64,000 bases of DNA from Prinsepia uniflora (lineage: Eukaryota > Streptophyta > Magnoliopsida > Rosales > Rosaceae), in assembly GCA_032719365.1 (NCBI GenBank), contig CM064869.1, positions 25,143,504-25,207,503 of the forward strand, written 5' to 3'. Of the stretch, positions 23,917-34,605 are shown piece after piece (position 1 is the stretch's first letter; the number at the start of each line of letters is the position of its first letter). The notes below the pieces were generated by a model. It did no database searches. It was given only the letters and a program-made list of their open reading frames with translations, and was not told where the DNA came from. Position numbers and translations under genes: made by a program.

Positions 23917-26900
23917 TGACATGACCCTTCTCGAATCCCTCGGGATTAACGTGGGACGTGCTTGCTCCCATCTGACACAAAGTGTCAGACTAGGGATAAT
24001 TCCATCTCTAACCCTCACCGGGGCTTCCAGAGTACGCCAGGATCTTAGGAGGAGGAGTGTGATGTCTCGGTCTCTGCTACATCCCGCATCCGCGATCAAC
24101 CTGAAGGGCATTCAAAACAGTAAAAGCTGTGAGTGAACAAAAACAAATATTTTAATAAAATATTTTCATCAAAAGATATTTATGCCCTTCACTAAAAGCA
24201 TGCATGCATTCGAAAACCATTTATCAAACATTTACAAAACCGTTAGGGCCTTGGCCCAAAACCGTCAAACAAACCATATGGGAATTAGCCCAAATCAAAC
24301 ACAATTGTGGGGCTCTGCCCAAAACTATATCCAAAACGTAGAACATGGGTTCTTAGCCCCAAAACCATATTCAAATCATAGAATACAGGGTCTCCGCCCC
24401 AAACCACTTTCTAAAACATAGAACACGGGGTTTCGCCCCAAATCACTTTCCAGAAAACCTTATATGTATAGACATACGTATAACCCATCCGAGGCATTTT
24501 CGAGAAGATGCCAACTCGGGGCACACAACCCCTAGGGAACACATCCCCCGTATATGTCACGATTTCATCTCTATACTAATGTGCACACTACTCGGGGTCT
24601 CACTCCGAGTCTACCCCTAGGAATTCTCCATCTGAGAGGCTCTATGTTCGGATCTAGTCTGAGCTCTATCTCAGGATCTAGTCGGAGCATATCTCCGGAA
24701 TCTGGTCCGGGACCACATCATAACTTCCACTCCTGGAATGGGCTCCCTATGGGGATACCCATTCTTGTCCGTGGATCGTGACTCTCCAGGTCGACGGCTG
24801 GAGGAGACCAACCAAATCATATGGAGGGTATAATACATTTTCAAAACTCTTTCTTTCTCAAAGCATATTTAACCTAGGTCTCATACCCGATTCATCTTAA
24901 TAGGATTCCTCGAATCTGATTCAAATTCACTTTCACAGGCCTCTGCCTAAATCCTCAGTTCAATAGGGTCTCATGCCCGAATTCTCCTTTCATAAACCGA
25001 ACTGGGACTCAATCCCAATTTCACAATCAACAGGGCCTCAAGCCCGATACCACAATAATGGGGCCTTAAGCCTGATACTACAATAAAAGGGGCCTCAAGC
25101 CCGATATTACAACCAACTGGGCCTCAAGCCCGAATTCTTAAACCAACGGGGCCCTCGCCCCGATCGTATAACTCAAATGGACCCTCGGCCTGATTTCTAG
25201 TCAAAGAAAATGGACTCCAAGTCCGAGACTTTTCCAATCAAATGGGTATCATGCCCGATTTCATATTTCCAAATCCAAAACCCGTTCATTAAACTCTCCT
25301 TGAAAACCTAGCACGTACAAGCATCATAAAACAGGAAATCTCGCAATACGTGCAAATATGTAAATCCTAGGCTACCACAAACAAATGCACTCATGACATC
25401 ACAAAACATGTTCTAAAACAATTATAAAACATTTATGCATGAATCAATTTCGAAAGAAAGGTCCACTCACAGACCGTCTGAAGCCGCGCCTCGATACGTG
25501 TGCGATACGCCTCTCCAGGGCCAATCGTCGCCTCCGGGGTTCCCGAACATGTCCAAATTAATTTAGAGGGTTACCAACTACTTAAATAACCCCTCACTAA
25601 ATCTCCGTAATTTTCTCGAATTTTTAACTATTTTTAAACGCGATCCTAAACCTTCAGACGTCCTGAACTATATCGAAACGATGTCTGATCGACACGAAAC
25701 TAGTCCCAAAATTTTCGTTACATCGAATAGATGATTTCAAATATTGGAATCACCCCCAAATAGTATTGTACATGCCCCCATACGTCGCCCAAAGGTGCTA
25801 CGCGTGTGGCTCACGCGCTAGCACAGTAGTCATCTTTTTCCCTACAACGGCCAGTCCAGATCGGGGTCCTGTGTGGTCGGTCCAGCCGAACCGGTGTGGC
25901 CGATTCAGCCCTCTAATCCTTTTATTGTCGGTCTATTTCTTCCATTTTCTATTCCAATCTTCTTGTCTCAATCATAGAAACCTAAACCTATGATCAAAAC
26001 GAAAAAAAACATAGAAAACCCAACCCGTTCTATTTGAATCCCGCCACCCCTGTTTTCCCGGACACCCTCAGGGTTCCTCAGCCCTTCACCGTCGTCCAAA
26101 ACTCATCCTCCACTCTCCTATGAACCCCATAGCCATCATTCAATCCCCAGAAAACACCCCTAACGTCCCAATCAAAATTAATGGAAAATTGGACATAATC
26201 GGGAAATCGTTTTACCTCTACTACCTGGGCCATCACCGCCGTCCACGGCGGCCTTAGCATCACCCAGTCACCGTCAGCCTCCTATGTCTCTCTCTCTCTC
26301 TCTCTCTCAGTCTAGCAGCAAAGATTGAAATGGTCGATGGGTGGGTTTGGGTGAGATCAGGTTTGTTTGGACGAACAAAGGAATGAAGATGATATGCATG
26401 AATGTGTTTGAGTGTGCAATGGATGAGTGACACTTGTCACTCATCCATTAGGCCAAGGAAAAAAATGCCTGGGGCCCATTAATGACAATTGGCACTTGCC
26501 TCGTAATTCGTGCAATAGTGCAACGGAACTTCCGTGAACCGTAACTTCTCCGTCGAACGTCTGAATTCTACGTGCTGCTTGTCTACGGATTCGTATCATC
26601 GCGATCTACGTAACAGTCCTTGGCCCATAGCCATATGACCTTCATGGTTAAAAGTAAACTGTTTACCCCATTTTCAACCAATTTACCAAAATACCCTGAA
26701 CTTCTGAACGTCATAACTTATTCCTCGAACGTCGGAATCGGACGTGCCACCTGTCTATGAACTCATGATGTCCCGAACTTCGTCATAGTCATCGGCCAAA
26801 GTCCATTTGACCTCCTAAACGAAGAGTCAACGTTTCACCCATTCTAGGGGCAAAATTGTCATTTCGCCCTGAACGTCCGTTAATCCTTGTCTAATTCGTC

Positions 26901-26944
26901 ATTAATTCTTAATTAATTCCGATAATTCGAGACGGGTCATTACA
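23917..26944 (-). repeat. 5' LTR of the LARD-like element
   Basis: 3028 bp, TGACATGACCC to GGGTCATTACA. It is the partner of 4366-7190. Inverted boxes are gtgagtgaac (24129-24138) and gtccactcac (25461-25470). A CT microsatellite at about 26286-26308 is longer than in the left LTR (about 6527-6542), a visible difference between the two copies. Confidence 0.9.
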
Positions 26945-28261
26945 GTGGAGGTTATTGGATCAACCCTCCTTCCTTTTAGCTAGGTTGTTACGAGCGAAGT
27001 ACCATAGAGAGACTTCAATTCTGGATGCTAAGGACGTGGTGGGGTCCTCATGGGGTTGGAAGGGCGTCTTGAAGGGGTTGCGTATCCTGAAGTCGGGCCT
27101 TCGGTGGCATGTAGGGGAGGAAGCCCTAATTCACACTCGGTTGGACCCATGGCTTCCAATTGGCCGACCCTTCAAGGTAAAATCTCTTAATCCAAACCTT
27201 CATATTTGGTTAAAGAGTTGATTTGCGCTATTAGTCATACATGGTTGTGTAGCCTGGTGGCGAGTTTATTTGATGAGAAGGACACCAATGTCATTTGCAC
27301 TATTCCGTTTAGTAAGTATGGGTGTTCTGACCGTTATGTTTGGCACTTCTCGATGAATGGTCGATATAATGTTCACTCTGGGTATTTATTAGCTACGGAG
27401 CTGTGTCGTAATGACGAGTTGTTTGGAAGAGGTAGAGGGGAGACTAGTACGGTCAGTAGGCAGCAACGCATCTGGAAACACATTTGGAGCCTGAATGTAC
27501 CACACAAAATCAAGCACTTTATTTGGACTTGTTGCGTTGGTTATATTGCTACCGGTGAGAATCTGGCTCATCGACGAGCAAATGTGGAGACGGTGTGCTC
27601 GTTGTGTGAGGATGAGGAGGAGTTAGAGTCCCACCTTTTGTTTCACTTGTCAGTTTGCTCAAACCTTTTGTTTCACTTGTCAGTTTGCTCAAACTTTCTG
27701 GTATGGAGAACCGCTCCAGCTGGTGATTGATACTTTCCAGGGCCTTTCCTTTTGTGACTGTTGGCACGCTCTAGAAGTCAAATATGGTAGCAAAGAGGAT
27801 GCATGGAATATTTTCCAAAAGATTGACTTTGGTTGTTGGCGGATTTGGAAAGCAGGTAATGTGCAATGCTTTAAGAATACTTTACAGTCTCTGGCCACAA
27901 CTCTAGATATGTTTTTCCGACAGATATCCGAGTTCTCTAAAGCCAGAATTGAGAGGACTGTGGTTGGTGAGGTTGTTATGGGTGAAACAGCGGAGCCTTG
28001 TCAGAGCGTTCAAGCAGAAGCTTTGGCTGTTTGTTCAGGTTTGATATGTGTGACGACTAGCCATACTACTGTAATTGTGGAATTTGACTCACTGCAGTTG
28101 ATTCAGTTGTTATGCAAGAAGGGTAATGATGGTACTCTTACCACTATCCTTTATGATATCTATGTACTTTGTGAGTTTTTTTGGTCGATTACTTTCCAAT
28201 TTGCCCTTAGGGCGTGTAACATGGTGGCACATGTTGTTGCTAACCATGTCAAGTGTAAGAG
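26945..28261 (+). pseudogene. LINE (L1-type) fragment: RT zinc-binding and RNase H region
   Basis: Three overlapping open pieces in two frames (about 26955-27221, 27206-27730, 27723-28286) encode the end of a plant non-LTR retrotransposon ORF2. First comes a stretch typical of the region after the RT (LRAKYHRETSIL, GLRWHVGEE, DPWLP). Next is the zf-RVT domain (SMNGRYNVHSGYLL, PHKIKHFIWTC, then Cys/His residues in CSLCEDEEELESHLLFHLSVC). Last is an RNase H-like RVT_3 part (QAEALAVCSGL, VEFDSLQLIQLL, FALRACNMVAH). The first RNase H strand is absent or eroded. Frameshifts lie near 27215 and 27725. The 3' end is cut exactly where the next LTR starts (28262), and the 5' end abuts the LARD LTR. Confidence 0.88.
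27634..27693 (+). repeat. 30-bp perfect tandem duplication inside the LINE
   Basis: Two perfect copies, 27634-27663 and 27664-27693 (beginning ccttttgtttcacttg). The duplication adds ten codons in frame (LLFHLSVCSN twice) at the zinc-binding site. Confidence 0.95.
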
Positions 28262-31200
28262 TGTAACGACCCGTCCCGGGAATTAGGGCTAAGATAGTGA
28301 TTAGTAGAAGATTAGTGAGCATAATCGGGGGTTAGTTGGTCCCGATAAGGTCGTTAGCTTAGAATGACGATTTTGCCCCTAGTTCGGGCAAAAAGTTGAC
28401 TTTTAGTTCGGGCGGTCATTTGGATTTTGACAGATGACTGTACCGTAGTTTAGGACATCACGAATCCGTAGGCAGGTGGCACGCCTGATTCCGACATCCG
28501 AAGAGGAAGTTATGATGTTCGGAAGGTTGAGGGCATAACCGTAATTTGACGAAAATAGGGGGAAAAGTTGACTTTTCGTACGAACGGTCTTTTGTACGTT
28601 GACCTAGGACCGTTAGATAGATCTCGTCGTCCTGAGTTCGATGACAGGCGGCGCGTATTCATCGGACTTACGATGTGTGAGTTACGGGTCTAGAACGTTA
28701 GTGGCACAACCGTAATTTTGGGGTTCACGAAGGGACATTTTGGTCTTTTGCACTTGGGATTTGTGCAATAGAGAGGTACAAATAGAGGGCTGAGATTGAG
28801 ACATTTGTGAGGAAGAAGAGAGGATGGTGACACGTGTAGGGGAACTAGAGGGTTCCAGCATTTTGTGCACGGGTCCAATAATTTGGGGGTTAACCGTGCA
28901 GTGCGTGTGTGTTCTTCGAACCAGGGAGAAACAGAGACTGGGAATTTGGGGAGGAATCGATCAAGCACGGTGAGAGTGGGAATTTTGTGAGGGTGTGAGA
29001 GTGATCAGAGCTTGAGAGGGAGACAGTGAGAAGGTTGGTAGGTGAGGACTTAGTGTGTGTGCTAAGTGTGAGCTCACGGGGAAACCAGGGGGGAAAACAG
29101 AGAGCAGTGAGGAGTTTTGGGTGGTGGTGCTGCCGTGGTCGATCAATCGAAGCTTTTGGTGGTGTTCAGAGACAATAGTGGAGTATTAGGAACCCAGTGG
29201 ACACGGCGGAGCTCACGGTGGAGAACAGGACGCAGGTAATTTCGTTGTTTTCCTCTCTGTGCTCTGTTTTACCGTTTAGGTTCAGACGTCAAGTTGTAGC
29301 TTTTGGGGTTGAATCAAGGAGTCTAGTGAGGTCTGGGGGACTCAGTAGGGTCCTAGGTAGCTGCTGGTTGTGCAGCCGTGACGGAGGAGTGCACGGCGGA
29401 GGCTGGAACGACGGAGAGTACCGGTGTGCCCTGTTTTTCCGTTTTGCTTCAAACGTTGAGTCGTGGCTTTTGGACGTGAGTAGACGGTTTTGGTGAGTTG
29501 GGTAAGACTCAGTGAGGTTCTAGGAGGAGCTTAAGACAGTCACCGTGGCAGGGGGTGACCGGGTTGGCGGGATCGTGAAACAGGGGACTGGTTCGAGTTT
29601 TGTTCGAGCTTGAGTCGACAAGTTGTAGGATGAGTCGAGGTGTTAGAGTGAGGGGGATGAGTTCCTTAGGACGGGACGAAGCAGATGGTGAAGAGAGGAG
29701 TAGTTTTGGTGCAGGCACGGCGGAGAACGGGTCACGCCGGTTCGAGTTGCAGGGACTGTTTCGAACCGAGTCGACCAGAGGTTGCTGGTGACACTGTAGC
29801 TGCCGTGTGAGGGGGCCACGCGCAGCCACTTTGGGCGGCGCATGGGGGCGCGTGCGACGGCGGTTGGGAAAGTGGTCAACATGGTTTTTAGTCTGGGTGT
29901 TGTGACGAGTCTAATGGAATTGGTTTCGGGTTGTTCGGACGTTGTTTGAGGTTAGTTCCCCGAGGGCGAAGGTTTAGGGTTTAAGTTCGTTACGTTTAGG
30001 ATCCGGGGATTTTTGGGGAAAATTAGGTGGACCTTCGTAGACGTGTTAGTAACGTACTTTGGCGGTTGTTGACAGGATCGAGACTTCCCGAGGAAGCAGA
30101 GGAACGTACGAGACGTTCGGGACGCGATTGAGGGCTTGGTACTGTGAGTGGACCCTTTCTCTAAACTCGAGCTGCATAAATGCTTTTAATTACTTGTTTT
30201 TATGGTTTTAATCATGATTCTATGTTTATCGGATATGCTTTATTGATTTTACATAGTTACACGTTTTTCGAGGAAGTTCGGTTTTCAGCACGTTTTACGA
30301 GGAACAGTGTGATTTCTGAATATGATGTTATGGATTTGGAATTTCAATGGATAAGTGGTTTGAATGACTATAAAGGGCTTTTGGAACATGATTTGATGAT
30401 TAAGGTTTTCGGTTTTAGAATCGGATTTCGAGCAACGAGCTTTGGTTTTAAAGTTGAAAAGTGGAATTCCGGATTTGGGTTCGGAATGACGGTTCTAGAT
30501 GCCGGAAGGGCATCGGACCAGTGATTTCGGATTTGGGTTTGGATGTGGATCGATAAATGGTTTTCAATTGGTTTTGGATTGGATTTGCTGGATCTGATTA
30601 TTGGGTTTAAAGACCCGGATTGAGTTTAAAGACTTGGGAGTTTAAAGACTCGGATATATTGATATTTCCCCCGTAGGCCTGTTGAGTTTAAAGACTCGAA
30701 TATTATTGAGGCCTGGATTGAGTTTAAAGACTCGGGAGTTTAAAGACTCGGATAGATCCAGCAGGTTTGATCGGTTGGTTATGGCTTGGTACTTATGTTT
30801 CTGATACTTATGTTTTAAGACGTTGATGGTATGATTTCTGTAAATGTTTTTATAGTGTTTCTGTTTTTATGATGAGGTTTATGTGATTTATAACTGTTTT
30901 AGTAACTGGGTTATGCATGTGGTTTTAAAACGGAGGGCTAAAACCCTGGTTTTATTATGAAATGGTTTTCGGAAATGATTTTATTATTTATGGTCCACTC
31001 ACACCTTCTGTTTTAACTTGCCCTCCAGGTCGTGGAGCTAGTGCGGGGTTTCGGCGTCGAGGCAGCGTCTGAGGCATAGAAGTCACGAGAACGATCCCGG
31101 AGTGTTGTAAAGTTTTCCGTGTGCGTGTCTCTAGTTTATCGGTTTTCCTTCTTTTGTATGAGTACTACGCTCTGTAAACTTGAACTTCGGAATGTTTTGT

Positions 31201-31329
31201 ATAGTTTCTCCTGCGTCTGACTGGGTGTGTTGGTTTGTTTACGTGAGTTTACTGTGGTTTCGTGCGGGGAGTTAGACGGGAGCAGGATTTACCTCGGTTT
31301 TCGGGGTAGAACCGGGATGGGTCCTGACA
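28262..31329 (+). mobile_element. 5' LTR of a truncated + strand gypsy element
   Basis: It runs from TGTAACGACCCG to GGGTCCTGACA, 3068 bp in sense orientation. Duplicated modules starting with aaaagttgactttt lie at about 28389 and 28562. The GC-rich module is at about 29815-29860, inverted boxes at 30144-30153 and 30994-31003, and the GAGTTTAAAGACTC array at about 30600-30760. It is followed by a PBS and a gag start but not by the rest of an element. Confidence 0.9.
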
Positions 31330-31331
31330 AT

Positions 31332-31343
31332 TGGTATCAAAGC
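31332..31343 (+). other. Primer binding site (Met tRNA) of the truncated element
   Basis: tggtatcaaagc, two bases after the LTR end, differs from the 12-base Met PBS at one base (A for G). This fixes the LTR as a 5' LTR in + orientation. Confidence 0.88.
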
Positions 31344-31436
31344 ATAGGTTTGTCGAGTTTGTCAAGTTTGTCGGTCTGTGAGGTTATGTTTAGGTTGTTT
31401 GACTGTTTCTATGCCTCTTTCAGCGTGTGGTTGACG

Positions 31437-31470
31437 ATGCCTCCGAGAGTGGGTACCATGTTTGAGCCGA
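31437..31470 (+). pseudogene. First codons of gag, truncated
   Basis: ATGCCTCCGAGA at 31437 encodes MPPR, the start shared by the gag of the other elements. About ten codons later the sequence becomes unrelated AT-rich DNA without coding continuity. The exact break is uncertain (about 31450-31480). Confidence 0.65.
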
Positions 31471-32861
31471 TTTTGAACCAACTTGGTTGTTTAATCTTCT
31501 CGTTAAAAGAAGAAAAAAATTAACCAAACATGGCCGAATAGTAGAAAACTTGCATAACAAGCAGCTTAACTTTTGCTTGTGAATTGTTATTTTTACCAGC
31601 CAATCCTCGTGTTCTTGGCGTCCCACTCTAAAGCATACAACAATCAGCATGGCGGTTCCTCTTGTTTTGCACCAACCACCATAAAAGTAAGACCCCCTGT
31701 TGTTTTTTTCTTAAAACAAAAATACGAAGTACCAAATTCATTGCGAGCTTCTTTCCTTTCATCATCAACTCGTGATCGGAGGAGGTATGCGGTTCTCAAG
31801 CTCGTCTTCTTATTCAACTTTCATCAGCTAATAGTCGACGTGTTTCTTTGGGTGGTACTGCTTTTTTATTTTTTTTATTGTTTTTCTTTCTTTCTCTTAG
31901 TGCCAATCCCATAGCAAGTGAGCTTTTTCATTGACTTAGAAATAGTTTTTAGCAATTTCTTTCTTAGCAATCCTCCGTTTTGATTCGGAAAGACTCTGCT
32001 TGTGTAGAAAATTGGTGTCTCGTAGATTTCTAGTTATGTGTTACTGTTATAGCTTCTGTGTGACGTTTCTTCATACACGTAGTGTGCGGTTTCTACATCC
32101 ACATCCTTGCAGCTAACTTTGTTTTTCTGGCATTGTATTTGAGTCTAGATGCATGTATACCATTACGCAATTTTGGGTTTTTTTTTCTTTTTTTTGTTAG
32201 CTATCCAAATTGGACCATATATTCCACCTTATTGCCGTATGATGAATTTGAAATTTTGACAAGCACCTTGTGGGTATTGGGTTTAAGTTCTCTTAGGGAA
32301 AATCAATTATTCTTGATGTTAACTGAAATTTTATTTTGTGATTGCCTATGTCCACTTTTTATAAGATATAAAACAGTTTTGTTCATGCATAAGAAGCTCA
32401 ACACTACTAAAGATGTTGAAGATTTCTTTTCTTTTCATGGATTTTTTATTTTTATTTTTTGTGAAAATTTGTGAAGACTCCTCTGTGTGGTACTGATTGA
32501 TGTGGCTATGCGGTTTGCTAGAATAAAAAATATGTTGATTGAATCAGAGAGACTATCGTAATTAAGTCGGCACGGAGATCTTCAAGGCTCTGTGCAAAAC
32601 TTAAATACAATATAGGCACTCATTTATGATTTGTGTTTGAGATTGCAGAAGCGAGTACTTTGCTGGTTGGTTCTGCTTTATTTCCCTGCTCTGCATCTTG
32701 ATGTTATTACGTAGTACCAGTGGCTTGTTGCGGCTAGGCCCGAGATTTAGTTTAATAAAATTGGTTTTTATTATTTAAATTGGAAGAACATTGGTGTGAT
32801 CTCTTCTCATCATATCAACTTGCTTTGTAACTAATGACTTGTGTATCAGGTATTGCTGACA
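31471..32861 (+). other. 5' region of the small-protein gene
   Basis: AT-rich unique DNA with T-runs. cggaggag|gtatgc near 31784 could be the donor end of a noncoding first exon. atcag|gtattg at 32849 looks like the acceptor of the exon that carries the start codon. Open frames here (for example 31573-31914 and 32082-32474) are hydrophobic T-rich translations and are not supported as genes. Confidence 0.4.
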
Positions 32862-33201
32862 ATGGATTCTCAGAAAACTCAACCTGTGCCATCAACTGCT
32901 GCTGCACCCGCAGCCGCGAACACTTCATGTCGAAAAACTTTCTTGGAGGATTTGAAGGATCATATTGATGAGTTTGTCCATGCATCTATTGACGAACACA
33001 AAACTTGCTTCAAGAAGACAATCCAAAAGGTATGTTCCCACTTCTATTGATGAGTTCAACCAGTTTCGTTAGTGTTCTAATGGATCGCTCTGTATTCATT
33101 TTTAGATGCTTGGGATGTCAAAGATTGTTACAGAAAAGAATGCTGAGACAAAGGAAGTGGAAAGTTCTTTACTCCTTCAAACCACCAGAGTGGCAAAATA
33201 G
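32862..33201 (+). CDS. Small plant protein, 87 aa, function unknown
   Basis: Two coding exons, 32862-33029 (56 codons) and 33106-33201, joined in phase 0 by an intron with donor GTATGT and acceptor TTTTAG. The start is the only ATG that follows the putative acceptor at 32849. The protein starts MDSQKTQPVPST, has an Ala/Pro-rich linker, then an amphipathic stretch (FLEDLKDHIDEFVHASIDEHK), a basic CFKKTIQK segment and an acidic-basic tail with KNAETKEVES. No signal peptide, membrane segment or known domain is visible. The regular splice sites and biased composition suggest a real gene; I do not recognise the function. It lies 1.4 kb upstream of EHD1 on the same strand. Confidence 0.7.
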
Positions 33202-33225
33202 AATGTCTTCTCCTTACTTTTGTAG

Positions 33226-33291
33226 GTTGTTGATGCATTGGCTGAGAGCCCAATATTTTCTCATGGCTTTAAGCGCATAAATTCTGGTGAT
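33226..33291 (+). other. Exon-like 66-base segment downstream of the small gene
   Basis: It is preceded by the acceptor-like cttttgtag and followed by the donor GTAAGC. It stays open for exactly 22 codons in phase 0 (VVDALAESPIFSHGF...). It could be an alternative 3' exon joined to the exon ending at 33029, or a relic of a longer gene. It lies 25 bases past the TAG at 33199. Confidence 0.35.
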
Positions 33292-34605
33292 GTAAGCCTT
33301 ATTAAAATTCTGGCACTTCCAGTTTGAATTTGACCAACTCTGACATTTATGTTTATAAGGTTAGTTGATAAACCTTGTGAGTTGTGAAAGCATCTGAATT
33401 TTGAACAGAACCCCCGCATATTATATGCTTCCATCCAGGTAACAAAGAATTTGCTTTCACACACTTTGAATTCCAACCATTCGATATGATAGGATCCCCA
33501 AAAATACATTTGCTAATTTGAATTCGAATGCAAACGAACTTTTTAACATAAATCTGTCATTTAATAGAAAATAATAGACATCTAACTTATACCGGAAAAA
33601 AACGCCTACATTTGCTTGGAAAAATTGAGTGTAATGGAGTTTATTTTTATTTGTGAGAGCAATATATGAGTTTGATTAATATTGTGATGATCATATTATT
33701 TATGAAGAGAAAAATAAATAAAAACAAACAACAAAATTTTAATTACCAATAAAAATAAGTTATGTGACGTAATGTGTACATAAAAATTCATTTATATTAT
33801 ACGTACTAGAATTAAAACTATGTTGACTTGTTTTTTTATATGGGGATGACAATAAAAACGGTGGATGTGGATGCTCTAACCGATTGGGGAGGATATGGAG
33901 GTGAGGAAATAGGTATGGATATTCTTAAGAGGAGTATTGGGGTGAAAAGTTGTAGTGGGTATGTGTATGTATGTATTAGTTTTCGAACCCAACAATTACC
34001 ATTGCGATCCATATATGTAGAGGAGTTACACTCATTTAAATTACTCTGGAAAGCCCTGGTAATAAAGCCGTTGGCTGTAATTTAGATTAATTTGGTTCCT
34101 AATTTCGTATATAAAAGAATAAAATCATATGAGTGTTTTTTTTTTAAATTTTTTTTTGACACTGCTGAGTCGTGACTGCTTCTCTCATGGGTTGTTTGCA
34201 TTTTCATACTCATATTCGGGTATAATAGACAATTGCCCGAGAAAATATAGATGAGAACGTATTGCCATGTTGGATGTTACACATTGACAACAACCACCCG
34301 TCGCCTTTGCCACTATTATCTCGCGTGCCAGATGTGACTTACACAGCTCCCAAAATGAAGCATTACGCCGTCGTTTCATAGCTTGGACTCCTGAAAGGCA
34401 CCAAACAAAGTGGAGGTCCCGTCATGCCAACTGAACAAAACGACGCCGTGTGTATTAGTATTAAGCTTCCAACCCTTTACGTCGGCACGAAGGACACCCG
34501 CCCCTAAAAACTATGCCTGTGACGAAGAAAAAACAAACAAGCAAACCCTCCAACTCCATGAGTGCTCTCTTTTCAAAAATTTGAAAATCTGATTTGATCT
34601 CGGTT
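33292..34605 (+). other. Spacer and presumed EHD1 promoter
   Basis: AT-rich unique DNA with no supported gene. A T-run with tttttttaaatttttttttg lies near 34138-34158. No clear TATA box is seen in the last 200 bases before the EHD1 start codon. Confidence 0.4.

Larger units (their letters stand above)
4366..26944 (-). mobile_element. Non-autonomous LARD-like LTR retrotransposon carrying nested insertions
   Basis: The element is antisense. The left (3') LTR is 4366-7190 (truncated) and the right (5') LTR is 23917-26944. The internal DNA is 7191-7980, 11358-11420 and 21519-23916, about 3.2 kb in total once the two nested elements are removed. A pyrimidine tract after the left LTR (the PPT in sense) and a Met-tRNA PBS before the right LTR prove the structure. 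No gag or pol motifs occur in the internal parts, so it resembles a large retrotransposon derivative (LARD) mobilised in trans. Its left terminus is lost, so no target duplication can be tested. Confidence 0.85.

Noticed and set aside
30180..30524. 114-codon open frame
   Set aside because: It lies inside the 28262-31329 LTR and lacks a counterpart in related LTRs.
32082..32474. 130-codon open frame upstream of the small gene
   Set aside because: T-rich, hydrophobic translation with no family motif; it overlaps the presumed 5' UTR intron.
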